Assembly: GCA_023261605.1 (NCBI GenBank) | Contig: JAHFOP010000001.1 | Span: 1-32,126, forward strand | Direction of reading: 5' to 3' | Origin: Candidatus Moraniibacteriota bacterium | GTDB lineage: Bacteria; Patescibacteriota; Minisyncoccia; Moranbacterales; UBA2206 | Length of the DNA: 32,126 nucleotides | Part shown: piece by piece, positions 12,849 through 21,293 of the stretch | Numbering within the stretch: position 1 is the stretch's first letter | Layout of the letters: every line of letters starts with the position of its first letter | Notes under the pieces: generated by a model | Database searches by the model: none | What the model was told of the DNA's origin: nothing | Seen by the model: the letters and a program-made list of their open reading frames with translations, nothing else | Program-made: the position numbers and the translations under genes

Positions 12849-13370
12849 TTATTTAAGTTCATGGATTCTTATCAAATCAAATTTCCCTGTTTCTGTTTCC
12901 CAGATCGCAAAAGTCGGCGGATAAATTTCGCCGGCGGTGGTGCCTGGGTTGAGGAGGGTATATTTTTTTGAATTTTCATCTGACAGGCCTTCGGCAATCC
13001 AGGGTTTGTGGGTGTGGCCGTAGAAGACGAAATCATATTTGCCGGTGCGTGCGAGACTCTTGGCTTTGTCCGGATAGTGCACGAAAGCCACATTATTTTT
13101 TTCAATGATCGCTTCGCCAAAATTTTTGAACAAGTATGTATTGCGATATTTTTTTTCTTCAGCCAAATCTCGCAGATCGTCATATTCGGCGTTGCCAAAA
13201 GTAAAAAGTATGTTGCCGGCAAAATTGTCATTCATGAAGTCCAAAGTTTCCAATGATGCCAAATCGCCACAACAAATCATCGTCTGAATTTCTTTTTCTT
13301 TGCAATAATTCAAAACTTTTTGTAGGTTGACTTCATTATTGTGGATGTCGGAGGTGATGGCGACGAGCAT
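12849..13370 (-). CDS. YfcE/MJ0936-type metallophosphoesterase (173 aa)
   Basis: Calcineurin-like phosphoesterase of the small YfcE/MJ0936 class. Metal-site residues appear in order: Asp8 and His10 (ITSDIHNN), Asp36 (CCGDL), Asn60 (FGNAEYD), His98 (FVHYPD), His119 and His121 (YGHTHKP). LLNPGTT follows. The 173-residue length is typical. The third block reads VHYP rather than the usual xHG. Family members hydrolyse phosphodiesters such as cyclic nucleotides, but the natural substrate here is not known. Start ATG 13370 is four bases after the stop of nfo, and udg begins three bases after its own stop, so translation is probably coupled. Confidence 0.9.
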   Translation of the reverse strand: MLVAITSDIHNNEVNLQKVLNYCKEKEIQTMICCGDLASLETLDFMNDNFAGNILFTFGNAEYDDLRDLAEEKKYRNTYLFKNFGEAIIEKNNVAFVHYPDKAKSLARTGKYDFVFYGHTHKPWIAEGLSDENSKKYTLLNPGTTAGEIYPPTFAIWETETGKFDLIRIHELK

Positions 13371-13374
13371 AGGA

Positions 13375-14196
13375 TTATTTTCTAAATTTTTTCAAAAGTT
13401 TAATATCTTCTACGACCTTGTCATGTTCAGTTTCCAAAATCATGTCGATATTATTTTTTTCCGCGAAGGCGACGATGTTTTGAAAAGCTGTGGTGCCGAT
13501 CAATCCTTCTCCGATGTGGGCGTGGCGGTCTTTTTTGGAACCGCATTCGGTCAGAGAGTCGTTGGCGTGGATGAGTTTAATCTTATCCAGTCCTATTTCA
13601 GAGTCAATTTTTTCCAATGTTGTTGCAAAGTCGCGCCAATCGTATCCTGAAGCGAAAGAATGTTGGGTGTCCATGCAAATACCATTGAGTTTTGGGTGAT
13701 TGACTAATTTTATAATCTCGGAGATTTGTGTGAATGTTGAGCCGATAATATGTCCAGATCCAGCGGCATTTTCGATGAGGAGTTCGGTCGTGCCATTATA
13801 ACCGTCTAAAGTTTTTTTGAGCATCGCGGCAGTTTTTTCTGTGGCTTCTTTTTCGTTCAACTCGCCGGCACTGCCCAGATGAGTCATGACGAATTTGGCG
13901 CACAAAAGGCTGGCGCGCTCAAGCTCGTCGCGCACCACGGAAACTGAGCCATAGCGGATACGATTATTGGCGGACGCAAAGTTTATATAATACGGCGTGT
14001 GAACGACAAAATTTTCCAGTTTGCTTTTTTTCATCTCAGCCGAAAATTTTTCCAAAACTTCCGGCGTTAGTTCCGGGGATGCCCCACCTTGTGGGGAGCG
14101 GGTAAAGATTTGAAAACATTCCGCGCCTAAGTTGGCTGCACGTTGTGGAGCGTTAAAGATGCCTTGGGCGATGGAGACGTGAGCGCCGATTTTCAT
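13375..14196 (-). CDS. nfo: endonuclease IV (AP endonuclease)
   Basis: Cuts abasic sites in base-excision repair, using three zinc ions in a TIM barrel. It is 273 residues, full length. The N-terminus KIGAHVSIAQGIFNAPQRA, the block VVHTPYYINFAS, GICMDTQHSFASGYD, IHANDSLTECGSKKDRHAHIG and MILETEHD contain the family's His, Asp and Glu zinc ligands. The upstream gene nrnA ends 64 bases before it, across a spacer of AT-rich imperfect palindromes. The downstream phosphoesterase begins four bases after the nfo stop. With the neighbouring uracil-DNA glycosylase it forms a compact repair pair. Confidence 0.95.
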   Translation of the reverse strand: MKIGAHVSIAQGIFNAPQRAANLGAECFQIFTRSPQGGASPELTPEVLEKFSAEMKKSKLENFVVHTPYYINFASANNRIRYGSVSVVRDELERASLLCAKFVMTHLGSAGELNEKEATEKTAAMLKKTLDGYNGTTELLIENAAGSGHIIGSTFTQISEIIKLVNHPKLNGICMDTQHSFASGYDWRDFATTLEKIDSEIGLDKIKLIHANDSLTECGSKKDRHAHIGEGLIGTTAFQNIVAFAEKNNIDMILETEHDKVVEDIKLLKKFRK

Positions 14197-14260
14197 AAAA
14201 AATGTATGAAATATTATGTGTGAAGTATATCAGATACTTAATACATTATACATCATACTT

Positions 14261-15220
14261 TTATACTATTTCCCATCCATCTGCCGTTTCTTGAATCTTG
14301 CCCTTAATTTCAAAGCCGGAGGCCAAGCGGTGGCCGCCACCACCGAACGTGGCAGCGATAGCTGAGACGTCGACACCTTTGTAGTCTTCTGAGCGGAGAC
14401 TGCCTTTTACGATGCCGTCGCCACGCTCAGAGAGTATCAAAGAAAATTTTGTGTCTGGTACAGTGTTCAGAATGTTGGCGATTTGAGCGATGTCCTCGTT
14501 GCCAGCGCCACATTCTTCTAAATCTTTCTGTGTTAGAATAGAAACGATCATGCCCGAAGCTGGATTGATACGAGCTTTTTCAAGAGCTTTGCCCCAAAGT
14601 TTTAGAGTAGCGATGCTTTTATTGGTGAAAGTGGTTTCAATTATCTTGGACAGGCGAGCACCTTTTTTTAGTAACTTGGAAGCTATTTCCATGACACGTG
14701 AAGTAGTGCTTGAATGCTGCAATGATCCAGTGTCGCCCAAAATACCCAAGAGAAGATATGTTGCCATTTCAGGAGAGAGGTCAACTTGGTTTGCTTCAAA
14801 AAAGTTGTAAACTATTTCACAAACAGAAGAATAGCTTGCGTCAATAACGTTAATGTCGCCACGCAGCGTGATGTCGGGATGATGATCCAAAATGGCGAGG
14901 ACTTGATTTTCAAGAAAGTTGTTTTTTATTTTTTCAAAGCCGCGCTCAACGCTGTCCGCGGCGATGATCAGATTATATTTTTTCAGATCCAATTGTTCAG
15001 GATTGGAAAAATCAACGCGGATGATGCTGCTCAGATAATCCGGAAATGGATCAAAACAGGCCACGTCGACATTCTTTCCAAGACTCTGAGTATATTCGCG
15101 GAATGCTAAAACCGACCCAACAGTATCGCCGTCTGGGTGAGAATGCGCGAAAAGAAGAATGTTTTCGGATTCTTTGATGGCAAAATTGAGAGTGTGAAAC
15201 TCTTGGGCAAAGGTTGACAT
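14261..15220 (-). CDS. nrnA: DHH-family bifunctional oligoribonuclease / PAP phosphatase
   Basis: 319 residues with a DHH domain (AHSHPDGDTVGSVLA, AADSVERG, LDHHPD) and a C-terminal DHHA1 domain ending in GGGGHRLASGFEIKG. These are the hallmarks of NrnA/NrnB-type exonucleases that degrade nano-RNA and dephosphorylate pAp with Mn2+. The gene lies downstream of infB-rbfA, the position nrnA occupies in many Firmicutes and CPR genomes, which supports the call. The 166-base gap from rbfA contains an ATTTATACGAAT mini-repeat (15282-15293, minus strand) that recurs upstream of groEL, so an internal promoter is possible. Confidence 0.88.
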   Translation of the reverse strand: MSTFAQEFHTLNFAIKESENILLFAHSHPDGDTVGSVLAFREYTQSLGKNVDVACFDPFPDYLSSIIRVDFSNPEQLDLKKYNLIIAADSVERGFEKIKNNFLENQVLAILDHHPDITLRGDINVIDASYSSVCEIVYNFFEANQVDLSPEMATYLLLGILGDTGSLQHSSTTSRVMEIASKLLKKGARLSKIIETTFTNKSIATLKLWGKALEKARINPASGMIVSILTQKDLEECGAGNEDIAQIANILNTVPDTKFSLILSERGDGIVKGSLRSEDYKGVDVSAIAATFGGGGHRLASGFEIKGKIQETADGWEIV

Positions 15221-15386
15221 AGTGGAAGTGTATTGAGGAGTTAGTTTCTTTACTAAGCGCTAATCATGTACGAACATACTAATTCGTATAAATCAGTTTA
15301 TGTTTTGAATTTAAATCGAGCCAATTTTTAAGAGATTGGTATATTAGTATTTGTTTAGTCTTTTGTAAAGATTATTTTATCAAAGA

Positions 15387-15719
15387 TTATCTAATCTCTT
15401 TAAGAATCCTCTCAATTTCGTCAGCTTTGGATTCAGTGAAATCGACGCGAAATTCAACTTTGGGCAGTGGCTTCATGTGCAGTTTTTTATTGAGGCTGCC
15501 TTGGATGCGGCGCACTTCCTTTTGCAAAGTTTTGATGGCGTAGTTCATCTCACTCTCCGGAAAAATACTGACGAATATACGAGTATAGCGGAGATCGAGG
15601 GAAGTGTCAACTTTAGCGATGGTTATGAAAACACCCTCCTTAAGAGAGAGCTCTTTCAAAATAATTTCGTCGACATTTTGTCGGACGAGATCGTTGATTT
15701 TGATGATTCGATTGCTCAT
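15387..15719 (-). CDS. rbfA: ribosome-binding factor A
   Basis: KH-fold factor that binds the 30S subunit during 16S rRNA maturation. ATG 15719 gives a 110-residue protein beginning MSNRIIKINDLVRQNVDEII, the canonical RbfA start. A longer frame from a TTG at 15749 is unlikely. Family blocks include FITIAKVDTSLDLRYTRIFVS and LNKKLHMKPLPKVEFRVDFT. The gene follows infB on the minus strand after a 133-base spacer of inverted AATTGAAAATT-type repeats. Confidence 0.93.
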   Translation of the reverse strand: MSNRIIKINDLVRQNVDEIILKELSLKEGVFITIAKVDTSLDLRYTRIFVSIFPESEMNYAIKTLQKEVRRIQGSLNKKLHMKPLPKVEFRVDFTESKADEIERILKEIR

Positions 15720-15852
15720 AATTATCAATTTTAAATTCTCAATTTTCAATCAATTTACAATTGTCAATTATTTAATTTTCAATTTAAGTTATGTATAATA
15801 AATTGAAAATTTTAATATTGATAATTCATTGAAAATTGATCATTGAAACTTT
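15720..15852. repeat. AT-rich inverted mini-repeats between infB and rbfA
   Basis: Several copies of CAATTTTCAAT occur on the left half and ATTGAAAATTG on the right half, making a loose inverted arrangement about a centre near 15790. No reading frame of interest, and no clear terminator because U-tracts are missing. Confidence 0.5.
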
Positions 15853-17637
15853 CTACAGTGTTCTTTTTTTGATTTCTTCTCGATAGCACAAAAGCGTGTC
15901 ATCGACTTTGATTTTGGTTTCGCCGAGGAAAGTGATGCCACATTCTTTCTGGCCAACCACTTCGTCTACGTCAACTTTGTTTTCTTGCAAGTTTTTTAGA
16001 GATCCTTGGCCGATAGAATTTTCGCCGCGCATAACCTCAATGAGTGTTCCGTTGACCATCTTACCGGTCGAAATTTTCCCGCCGACAATCATGTCACCAC
16101 GCCCGGTTTTGAAAATGGCCAAGACTTTCATTTTGCCAAAATCAGTTCGCTCCACAATCGGTGGCAACATGGCTACTAATTTACTTTTAATATCGTCGAC
16201 TAATTCATAGATGACGCGAAAGTTTTTGATTTCCACTTTGGCGTTGTCTGCCATACGTTTGGCGACCGTCGTAGCTTCGACATTGAAGCCATACACGATT
16301 GCTCCGGTGTTGCCAGCCAAGCGAACATCGGATTCAGTGATGTTGCTGACGCCTATGTCAATGTAGTCAATGGCGACTTCAGTTGATTTAATTTCGCCTA
16401 AGATTTGTTGGATAGCTTCGAGTGAGCCCTGTACGTCAGATTTTAGAATTATATTCAAGCGTTTAACTTTTTCGTCCACGATCGTTTTCATGACAGTGCG
16501 CGTGTTGGACATTTCTTGCGTAGCATTTTGATTAAATTTTCCAATCATGGCTTTGTTTCGAGCATTGGCTTTGTCAGTTGCAACTTGCAAAATATCATTA
16601 GAGTTGGGGGCGCTGTTGAGGCCAATGAGGCTGATTGGGGAAGATGGTCCAGCTTCGGTGATGCGTTGACCTTTGAAATTTTCCATGCGGCGCACGCGGC
16701 CATAAGTTGTGCCAGCTACAATATCTTGGCCTTCTTTCAAAATGCCGGTTTTAACTAGAATAGTGGCCACAGGGCCTTTTTGTGGATCAAGATGTGATTC
16801 CAGAACGACACCTAATGGATCGCGGGTATAGTCAGCTTGAAAATCTTCCACTTCCGCCACGAGCAAAATATTATCCAATAAGTCATCAATGCCAATGTTT
16901 TTCTTGGCGCTGATTTTGGAAGCGAGGACTGTTCCGCCCCATTCTTCGAGTACAATGCCATGGTCGGCCAATTCTTGTTTCACGCGTTGAATGTTGGCTT
17001 CGGGTTTGTCAATCTTGTTGATGGCCACAACGGTTGGAATTTTTTTAGCCAAGAGATACTCGATGACTTCTTTGGTTTGTGGGCGCACGCCATCGTCCGC
17101 AGCAACCACGAGCACGGCAATGTCAGCCAAGCTCACGCCACGCTCACGCATGGCACTGAAAGCTTCATGTCCTGGGGTGTCGACAAAGGTGATCATCTGG
17201 CCTTTCTTTTTGACTTGATAAGCGGTGATGTGCTGCGTTATGCCACCGGATTCGCCTGCGGCCACACTTGATTTTCTGATGGTATCAAGCAGTGTGGTCT
17301 TGCCATGATCGACGTGGCCCAAAATGGTGACAATCGGGGGACGACCCTTCAGGTTTTCTCCGGATAATTTTTCTTTACGGAGCAGTTCATTTAACTTTTC
17401 CAAAGTCATCTCTTCCGAGGCTTCCGCCACCTCTTCCGAAACCGCAAATCCCAAGTCTTGGGCAATGATTGAAGCAGTTTCGAAGTCTATTTTTTCATTT
17501 ATGGTGGCCAAGATGCCGTTTTTCATGAGCTCAGTTATGATGACACTGATGGACAAATTTAAAGCTTCGCCGAATTTTTTTACGGTGATGACTTTTGGTA
17601 GAGATATTTTTTTTGGCGTAGGCGTAATTTCAGTCAT
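15853..17637 (-). CDS. infB: translation initiation factor IF-2
   Basis: GTPase that brings initiator tRNA to the 30S subunit. 594 residues, short for IF-2 because the long N-terminal extension of many bacteria is missing. Order: IF2N-like helix domain (residues 1-50, VKKFGEALNLSISVI), spacer, G1 GHVDHGKTTLLD (about 107-118), DTPGHEAFSAM, NKIDK, then domains II, III and IV to the C-terminal initiator-tRNA domain (QGSLKNLQENKVDVDEV, KECGITF). It starts two bases after the DUF4446 gene stop and is followed by rbfA. nusA, the usual upstream partner, is elsewhere in this window at 24444. Confidence 0.97.
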   Translation of the reverse strand: MTEITPTPKKISLPKVITVKKFGEALNLSISVIITELMKNGILATINEKIDFETASIIAQDLGFAVSEEVAEASEEMTLEKLNELLRKEKLSGENLKGRPPIVTILGHVDHGKTTLLDTIRKSSVAAGESGGITQHITAYQVKKKGQMITFVDTPGHEAFSAMRERGVSLADIAVLVVAADDGVRPQTKEVIEYLLAKKIPTVVAINKIDKPEANIQRVKQELADHGIVLEEWGGTVLASKISAKKNIGIDDLLDNILLVAEVEDFQADYTRDPLGVVLESHLDPQKGPVATILVKTGILKEGQDIVAGTTYGRVRRMENFKGQRITEAGPSSPISLIGLNSAPNSNDILQVATDKANARNKAMIGKFNQNATQEMSNTRTVMKTIVDEKVKRLNIILKSDVQGSLEAIQQILGEIKSTEVAIDYIDIGVSNITESDVRLAGNTGAIVYGFNVEATTVAKRMADNAKVEIKNFRVIYELVDDIKSKLVAMLPPIVERTDFGKMKVLAIFKTGRGDMIVGGKISTGKMVNGTLIEVMRGENSIGQGSLKNLQENKVDVDEVVGQKECGITFLGETKIKVDDTLLCYREEIKKRTL

Positions 17638-17639
17638 GA

Positions 17640-18155
17640 TTATTTATTTTTTTCAATTAAAGGCTTAGAACTCAAAGCTAATTTTATGGCTTCCTTCTCT
17701 TCTTCGGTGAGGGGATGTTTTTCAGTCAGGCCGGCGGTAATGGTTTTAGTATAGACTCGTGAGCCTTCTCGGGTGAAAAGTGAAGAGATGGTCAGACCGT
17801 CATTTTTACCATTGAGAATCGCGACGGAAAAACTTTGATCGCCGCCGACATCCTTGAAGGGGTTGAAGCGGACAACGCCGAGCTTATGAAAACCGCGGAA
17901 GGCCAATGCGTTGATTTGATTGGAAATCGTGTAGAGCTCCTGGATGTCTTTGTCGAGTAGTTTTATCGATTTGGCCTGAGAAAGCAATAAATCTTCTAAA
18001 TTGTCGACTTTTCCGCCAGCAAAAAATTCACGACTCTTTTTTTTCAAATTACTGACTTGGATTTGGAGTGTGATGTTCCAAGTCAGTAAAATCAGGCTAA
18101 CAAGCGAAAAAACAAGCAGGGAATAGGGAAAATAGTTTTGGATGACATTAGCCAT
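17640..18155 (-). CDS. DUF4446 family membrane-anchored protein
   Basis: 171 residues: an N-terminal membrane helix (about 10-30, YSLLVFSLVSLILLTWNITL), a coiled-coil segment with a Lys-rich patch and an acidic/Leu stretch (KVDNLEDLLLSQAKSIKLLD), then the DUF4446 core. The core shows RFHKLG-like FHKLGVVRFNPFKDVGGDQSF, SSLFTREGSRVYTKTI and LTEEEKEAI, the family signature. Function unknown. The family is common in Firmicutes and CPR. It directly precedes infB (two bases), so it is cotranscribed with translation genes here. A weak promoter (TTTACA 18216-18211, 17 bases, TAGTCT) lies upstream. Confidence 0.88.
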   Translation of the reverse strand: MANVIQNYFPYSLLVFSLVSLILLTWNITLQIQVSNLKKKSREFFAGGKVDNLEDLLLSQAKSIKLLDKDIQELYTISNQINALAFRGFHKLGVVRFNPFKDVGGDQSFSVAILNGKNDGLTISSLFTREGSRVYTKTITAGLTEKHPLTEEEKEAIKLALSSKPLIEKNK

Positions 18156-18265
18156 TTCCGAGATAATTTTTGCTGATTACTTGTTTCAGACTAGCATTAA
18201 AACGAGGGAATGTAAAGGTTGGGACGCAAATTACAAATAAAATAAAAAATAAAAAAAATAAAAAA

Positions 18266-18288
18266 GGTTTAGACTATATGGCTGAACC
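18266..18288 (-). terminator. second terminator downstream of groEL
   Basis: Read on the minus strand: GGTTCAG (18288-18282), loop, CTAAACC (18272-18266), then TTTTTTATTTTTTTTATTTT. The pairing has one G-T. Confidence 0.72.
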
Positions 18289-18311
18289 TGTGGAAATAAA
18301 TAAAATAATGC

Positions 18312-18339
18312 AAAAGAACTGCTGTACAGCAGTTCTTTT
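18312..18339 (-). terminator. groESL terminator (perfect palindrome)
   Basis: AAAAGAACTGCTGT and ACAGCAGTTCTTTT are exact reverse complements (28 bases, no extra loop). A T-run follows in both directions. It lies 27 bases after the groEL stop. Confidence 0.82.
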
Positions 18340-18365
18340 TTAAAGGTGAAAAGTAAGGATATTTC

Positions 18366-20009
18366 CTACATCATCCCGCCCATTCCTCCCATTGGGTTGC
18401 CGGGCATCGAATCATCTTTCTTGGGCAGGTCAGTGACGACGGCTTCGGTGGTGAGGAGCATGGCGGCCACTGAGACGGCGTTTTCAAGAGCAGTGCGCGT
18501 GACTTTCAAAGGATCAATAATGCCGGATTTGATCATATCATCGAGATACTTGTCTTCGCTAGCATCGTAGCCAAAGTTGACACCTTTTTCAGAAACAACT
18601 TTTTCCAAAACGACGTCAGAGCTGCGTTTTCCAGCGTTGAGGACGATTTGTTTCAAGGGTTCGCTCAAGGCTTGGATGAGAATTTCATAACCGGCTTGAT
18701 ATTCATAATCCTTGTTCTTGGCTTTGCCGGCTTGCAATTCATGACCGGCTTTTACTAAAGCTACGCCACCGCCAGCCACAATGCCTTCTTCCACTGCTGC
18801 GCGAGTGGCGGACAGAGCATCTTCCATTTTGTGCTTCACATAAGTCAACTCTGTTTCAGTGGCGGCTCCCACTTTGATGACAGCCACGCCGCCGGAAAGT
18901 TTAGCGGCCCGTTTTTGCAATTTTTCTTTGTCATAGGAGCTGTCAGCGGCCGCGATTTGAGATTTGATAGTCGCGATGCGGGCTTCGATGGATTTTTTCT
19001 TGCCTTTACCTCCGACAATTGTGGTGTCATTTTTAGTGGCAATGACTTTTTGGGCTTGACCCAGAGATGCAAGATCAGTAGTTTTCAGTTCTAAACCTTT
19101 TTCAGAACTTATGACAGTGGCACCCGTCAGCACGGCGATGTCTTCCAGAATCGCTTTTTTGTTGTCGCCATACTCCGGCGCTTTAATGGCCAAGACATTC
19201 AAGGTGCCACGCAGTTTATTCAACACTAAAGTAGTCAGGGCTTCACCATCCACATCTTCTGCAATGATAACCAATTCTTTTTTGCCCAGACCCGCAATTT
19301 TTTCCAAGAGGGGCAGAATTTCTTGAATGGAAGAAATTTTTTGATCAGTGACGAGGATGTGGGAATCTTTGAGTTCAGCGGTTTGAGATTCCATGTTGGT
19401 GATCATGTAAGGAGAAATGTAGCCTTTGTCGAAATTCATACCTTCCACAATTTCCTTTTCCAATCCGAAAGTTTGCGATTCTTCCACGGTCACGACGCCA
19501 TCTTGGCCGACTTCATCCATGACACGGGCGATCATTTCACCCATTTCTTTGGATTCGGCGGAGATAGTGGAGACCTGGGCCACTTCGGCTTGTGAATTTA
19601 TTTTTTTGGAATTTTTCTTGAGAATTTTCAGGATGTCATCCTTGGCGGCTTCCATGCCGCGCCTTATGCCAATCGGGCTAATGCCAGTTTCCACGAATTT
19701 CAAACCTTCATTCACCAGTGCTTGCATAATAACTGTGGAAGTGGTGGTGCCGTCCCCAGCGACGTCGTTGGTCTTATTGGCCACTTCTTTGATCAGTTCT
19801 GCACCAATATTTTCAAATTTATCTTCCAATTCAATTTCTTTAGCGATGGAAACGCCGTCGTTAGTAATAACGGGGGAACCGAAACCTTTGTCCAGAATGA
19901 CGTTGCGACCTTTTGGGCCAAGGGTGGTTTTCACGGTATCAGCGACTTTATCAATGCCAACTTTGATTTTTTTTCTGGCTTCAATGCCGATTGCGATTTG
20001 TTTTGCCAT
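18366..20009 (-). CDS. groL: chaperonin GroEL (60 kDa)
   Basis: Type I chaperonin that folds proteins inside a double ring. The 547-residue length is standard. The N-terminus AKQIAIGIEARKKIKVGID is followed by the nucleotide-binding VKTTLGPKGRNVILDKGFG, the VAGDGTTTSTVI block with the catalytic Asp, and the C-terminal flexible tail ending NPMGGMGGMM. Apical and intermediate domains are continuous with no gap. It follows groES after 81 bases, and two terminators stand downstream, insulating the heat-shock unit from DUF4446-infB. Regulation comes from the CIRCE site before groES. The groES-groEL spacer carries ATTTATACGAAT mini-repeats. Confidence 0.98.
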   Translation of the reverse strand: MAKQIAIGIEARKKIKVGIDKVADTVKTTLGPKGRNVILDKGFGSPVITNDGVSIAKEIELEDKFENIGAELIKEVANKTNDVAGDGTTTSTVIMQALVNEGLKFVETGISPIGIRRGMEAAKDDILKILKKNSKKINSQAEVAQVSTISAESKEMGEMIARVMDEVGQDGVVTVEESQTFGLEKEIVEGMNFDKGYISPYMITNMESQTAELKDSHILVTDQKISSIQEILPLLEKIAGLGKKELVIIAEDVDGEALTTLVLNKLRGTLNVLAIKAPEYGDNKKAILEDIAVLTGATVISSEKGLELKTTDLASLGQAQKVIATKNDTTIVGGKGKKKSIEARIATIKSQIAAADSSYDKEKLQKRAAKLSGGVAVIKVGAATETELTYVKHKMEDALSATRAAVEEGIVAGGGVALVKAGHELQAGKAKNKDYEYQAGYEILIQALSEPLKQIVLNAGKRSSDVVLEKVVSEKGVNFGYDASEDKYLDDMIKSGIIDPLKVTRTALENAVSVAAMLLTTEAVVTDLPKKDDSMPGNPMGGMGGMM

Positions 20010-20090
20010 ATGTCTATGAATTACGAATTTATACGAATGGACGAATACTAAATGTATAAAAACGGAATTAGTTATGTTTTAAAAAGCTTA

Positions 20091-20366
20091 TTATTCTATC
20101 ACTGCCAAGATGTCTTCATTTTTTATGAGGATGTACTTTTTGCCGTTGACTTTGATGTCTGTTCCAGAGTATTGACGGAAGATGACAGTTTGGCCTTTTT
20201 TGACTTTGATATCCTTAGATTCTCCGATGGCCATCACTTTCCCTTCTTTGGGAGTTTCTTTTTCGTTAGACTCTGGCAGATAGATGCCTTGGGCGGTTTT
20301 GTTTTTTACTTCTTGAGTCTCGATTAGAACATTTTCTCCAAGCGGTTTCACGTTAGTTTTTTCCAT
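20091..20366 (-). CDS. groS: co-chaperonin GroES (10 kDa)
   Basis: Heptameric lid of the GroEL chamber. ATG 20366 gives 91 residues starting MEKTNVKPLGENVLIETQEV, typical for GroES. A longer frame from 20390 would run through the CIRCE operator and is rejected. Family blocks: GIYLPESNEKETPKEGKVMA (mobile-loop region), KKGQTVIFRQYSGTDIKVNG and KYILIKNEDILAVIE. First gene of the groES-groEL unit. Confidence 0.97.
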   Translation of the reverse strand: MEKTNVKPLGENVLIETQEVKNKTAQGIYLPESNEKETPKEGKVMAIGESKDIKVKKGQTVIFRQYSGTDIKVNGKKYILIKNEDILAVIE

Positions 20367-20383
20367 GATATTTTCATTAATAA

Positions 20384-20410
20384 TTAGCACTCGCAGTCGG
20401 AGACTGCTAA
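20384..20410 (-). promoter_or_regulatory. CIRCE operator (HrcA binding site)
   Basis: TTAGCACTC-N9-GACTGCTAA against the consensus TTAGCACTC-N9-GAGTGCTAA, so one mismatch in 18 and the exact nine-base spacer. It lies between the promoter -10 and the groES start, the standard place for HrcA repression of groESL. Confidence 0.88.
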
Positions 20411-20415
20411 GATGT

Positions 20416-20443
20416 ATTTTATAGGAAAACTATAGTCTGTCAA
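20416..20443 (-). promoter_or_regulatory. groESL promoter
   Basis: On the minus strand TTGACA (20443-20438), 16 bases, TAAAAT (20421-20416). The CIRCE element begins five bases further on, covering the expected start of transcription. Confidence 0.75.
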
Positions 20444-20456
20444 GAGAAATAATTAG

Positions 20457-20543
20457 CGGAGGCGGAGGGATTTGAACCCCCGATGCCCTTTCGAGCATAC
20501 CGCATTTCGAGTGCGACCCATTCAACCACTCTGGCACGCCTCC
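20457..20543 (-). tRNA. tRNA-Ser(CGA)
   Basis: 87 nt, class II with long variable arm. Acceptor GGAGGCG (minus strand, from 20543) pairs with CGCCTCC, discriminator G. Anticodon loop CTCGAAA gives CGA. T-arm GGGGG-TTCAAAT-CCCTC. No CCA is encoded. It ends about 14 bases before the groESL -35 on the same strand and may be transcribed through it. Confidence 0.95.
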
Positions 20544-20626
20544 GTTATCGTACTATAATAATCTATAAGAATATCGCAAACTTATCAAGCGGGGTTATTT
20601 GGGTGATGGGTTGTGGAAAAAAGCGG

Positions 20627-20655
20627 TTGTTCGTTTTGGAAAATTATTGTAGAAT
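20627..20655 (+). promoter_or_regulatory. promoter of the methyltransferase gene
   Basis: TTGTTC (20627-20632), 17 bases, TAGAAT (20650-20655), 25 bases before the ATG at 20681. Confidence 0.6.
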
Positions 20656-20680
20656 ATAAACAGCAAAAGGAAATAAAAAA

Positions 20681-21265
20681 ATGATCGAAGAAAATAAAAT
20701 ACAATTAGAACAAATTGTAGCGCCATCAACCTTTGGCACTCAATTCTTGAATCCGCAGAAAATTGTTGCACAATTGGAAATGCGTCCTGGGATGAAGGTG
20801 GCGCACTTCGGTTGTGGCACTGGATATTTCACTTTTCCAATTGCTGGTAAAATTGGAGAAAAGGGTACAATCTGGGCTTTGGACATTTTGGAACATAAAA
20901 TCGAACTCATTCGCAGCAACACTAAAGTTCTCGGATTGGGGAATGTGATTGTGAAAAGAGTCAATTTGGAAAAACCAAATGGATCCGGCTTGGAAGATGG
21001 TAGTGCGGACTGGGTGGTTATGGTAAATATGCTTTATCAAAACAGTAGGCAGAATCAAATCCTTGGAGAAGCGAAGCGAATATTGAATAGTACTGGGCGT
21101 ATTCTTTTGATTGATTGGAAAACAGCCAGCGGATCGTTTGGACCCGAGATGCATACTCGAATAGCAAAAGAAGACTTGCTCAAGATGATTCGAAAAAATG
21201 GATTGGGAATCGCTCAAGAATTGGAAATCGGTCAATTGTATTTTGGAATGATTCTGACTAAATAA
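20681..21265 (+). CDS. class I SAM-dependent methyltransferase (194 aa)
   Basis: Rossmann-fold methyltransferase. Motif I is VAHFGCGTGYFTFPIAGKIG (about residues 40-59), followed by acidic motif II TIWALDI, motif IV DWVVMVNMLYQ and motif V EAKRILNSTGRILLIDWK. The order is that of the UbiE/Methyltransf_11 group. The substrate is unknown; quinone methylation is not implied because no quinone genes are present. The gene is full length, with AAAAGGAAAT weakly resembling a ribosome site. The solute-binding lipoprotein starts 28 bases after its stop, so the two are likely cotranscribed. Confidence 0.85.
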   Translation: MIEENKIQLEQIVAPSTFGTQFLNPQKIVAQLEMRPGMKVAHFGCGTGYFTFPIAGKIGEKGTIWALDILEHKIELIRSNTKVLGLGNVIVKRVNLEKPNGSGLEDGSADWVVMVNMLYQNSRQNQILGEAKRILNSTGRILLIDWKTASGSFGPEMHTRIAKEDLLKMIRKNGLGIAQELEIGQLYFGMILTK

Positions 21266-21293
21266 ATTCCTTAAGTTTATAAAAAATTTGGAA

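Noticed and set aside
15720..15749. Upstream RbfA start at a TTG (15749)
   Set aside because: The added residues come from the AT-rich repeat spacer; RbfA normally begins at MSNR-like residues.
18831..20051. Plus-strand frames of 87 to 197 residues opposite groEL
   Set aside because: Antisense shadows of groEL; low-complexity Ser/Phe-rich translations without start signals.
20367..20390. Upstream GroES start at 20390
   Set aside because: The extension overlaps the CIRCE operator and is absent from GroES proteins.
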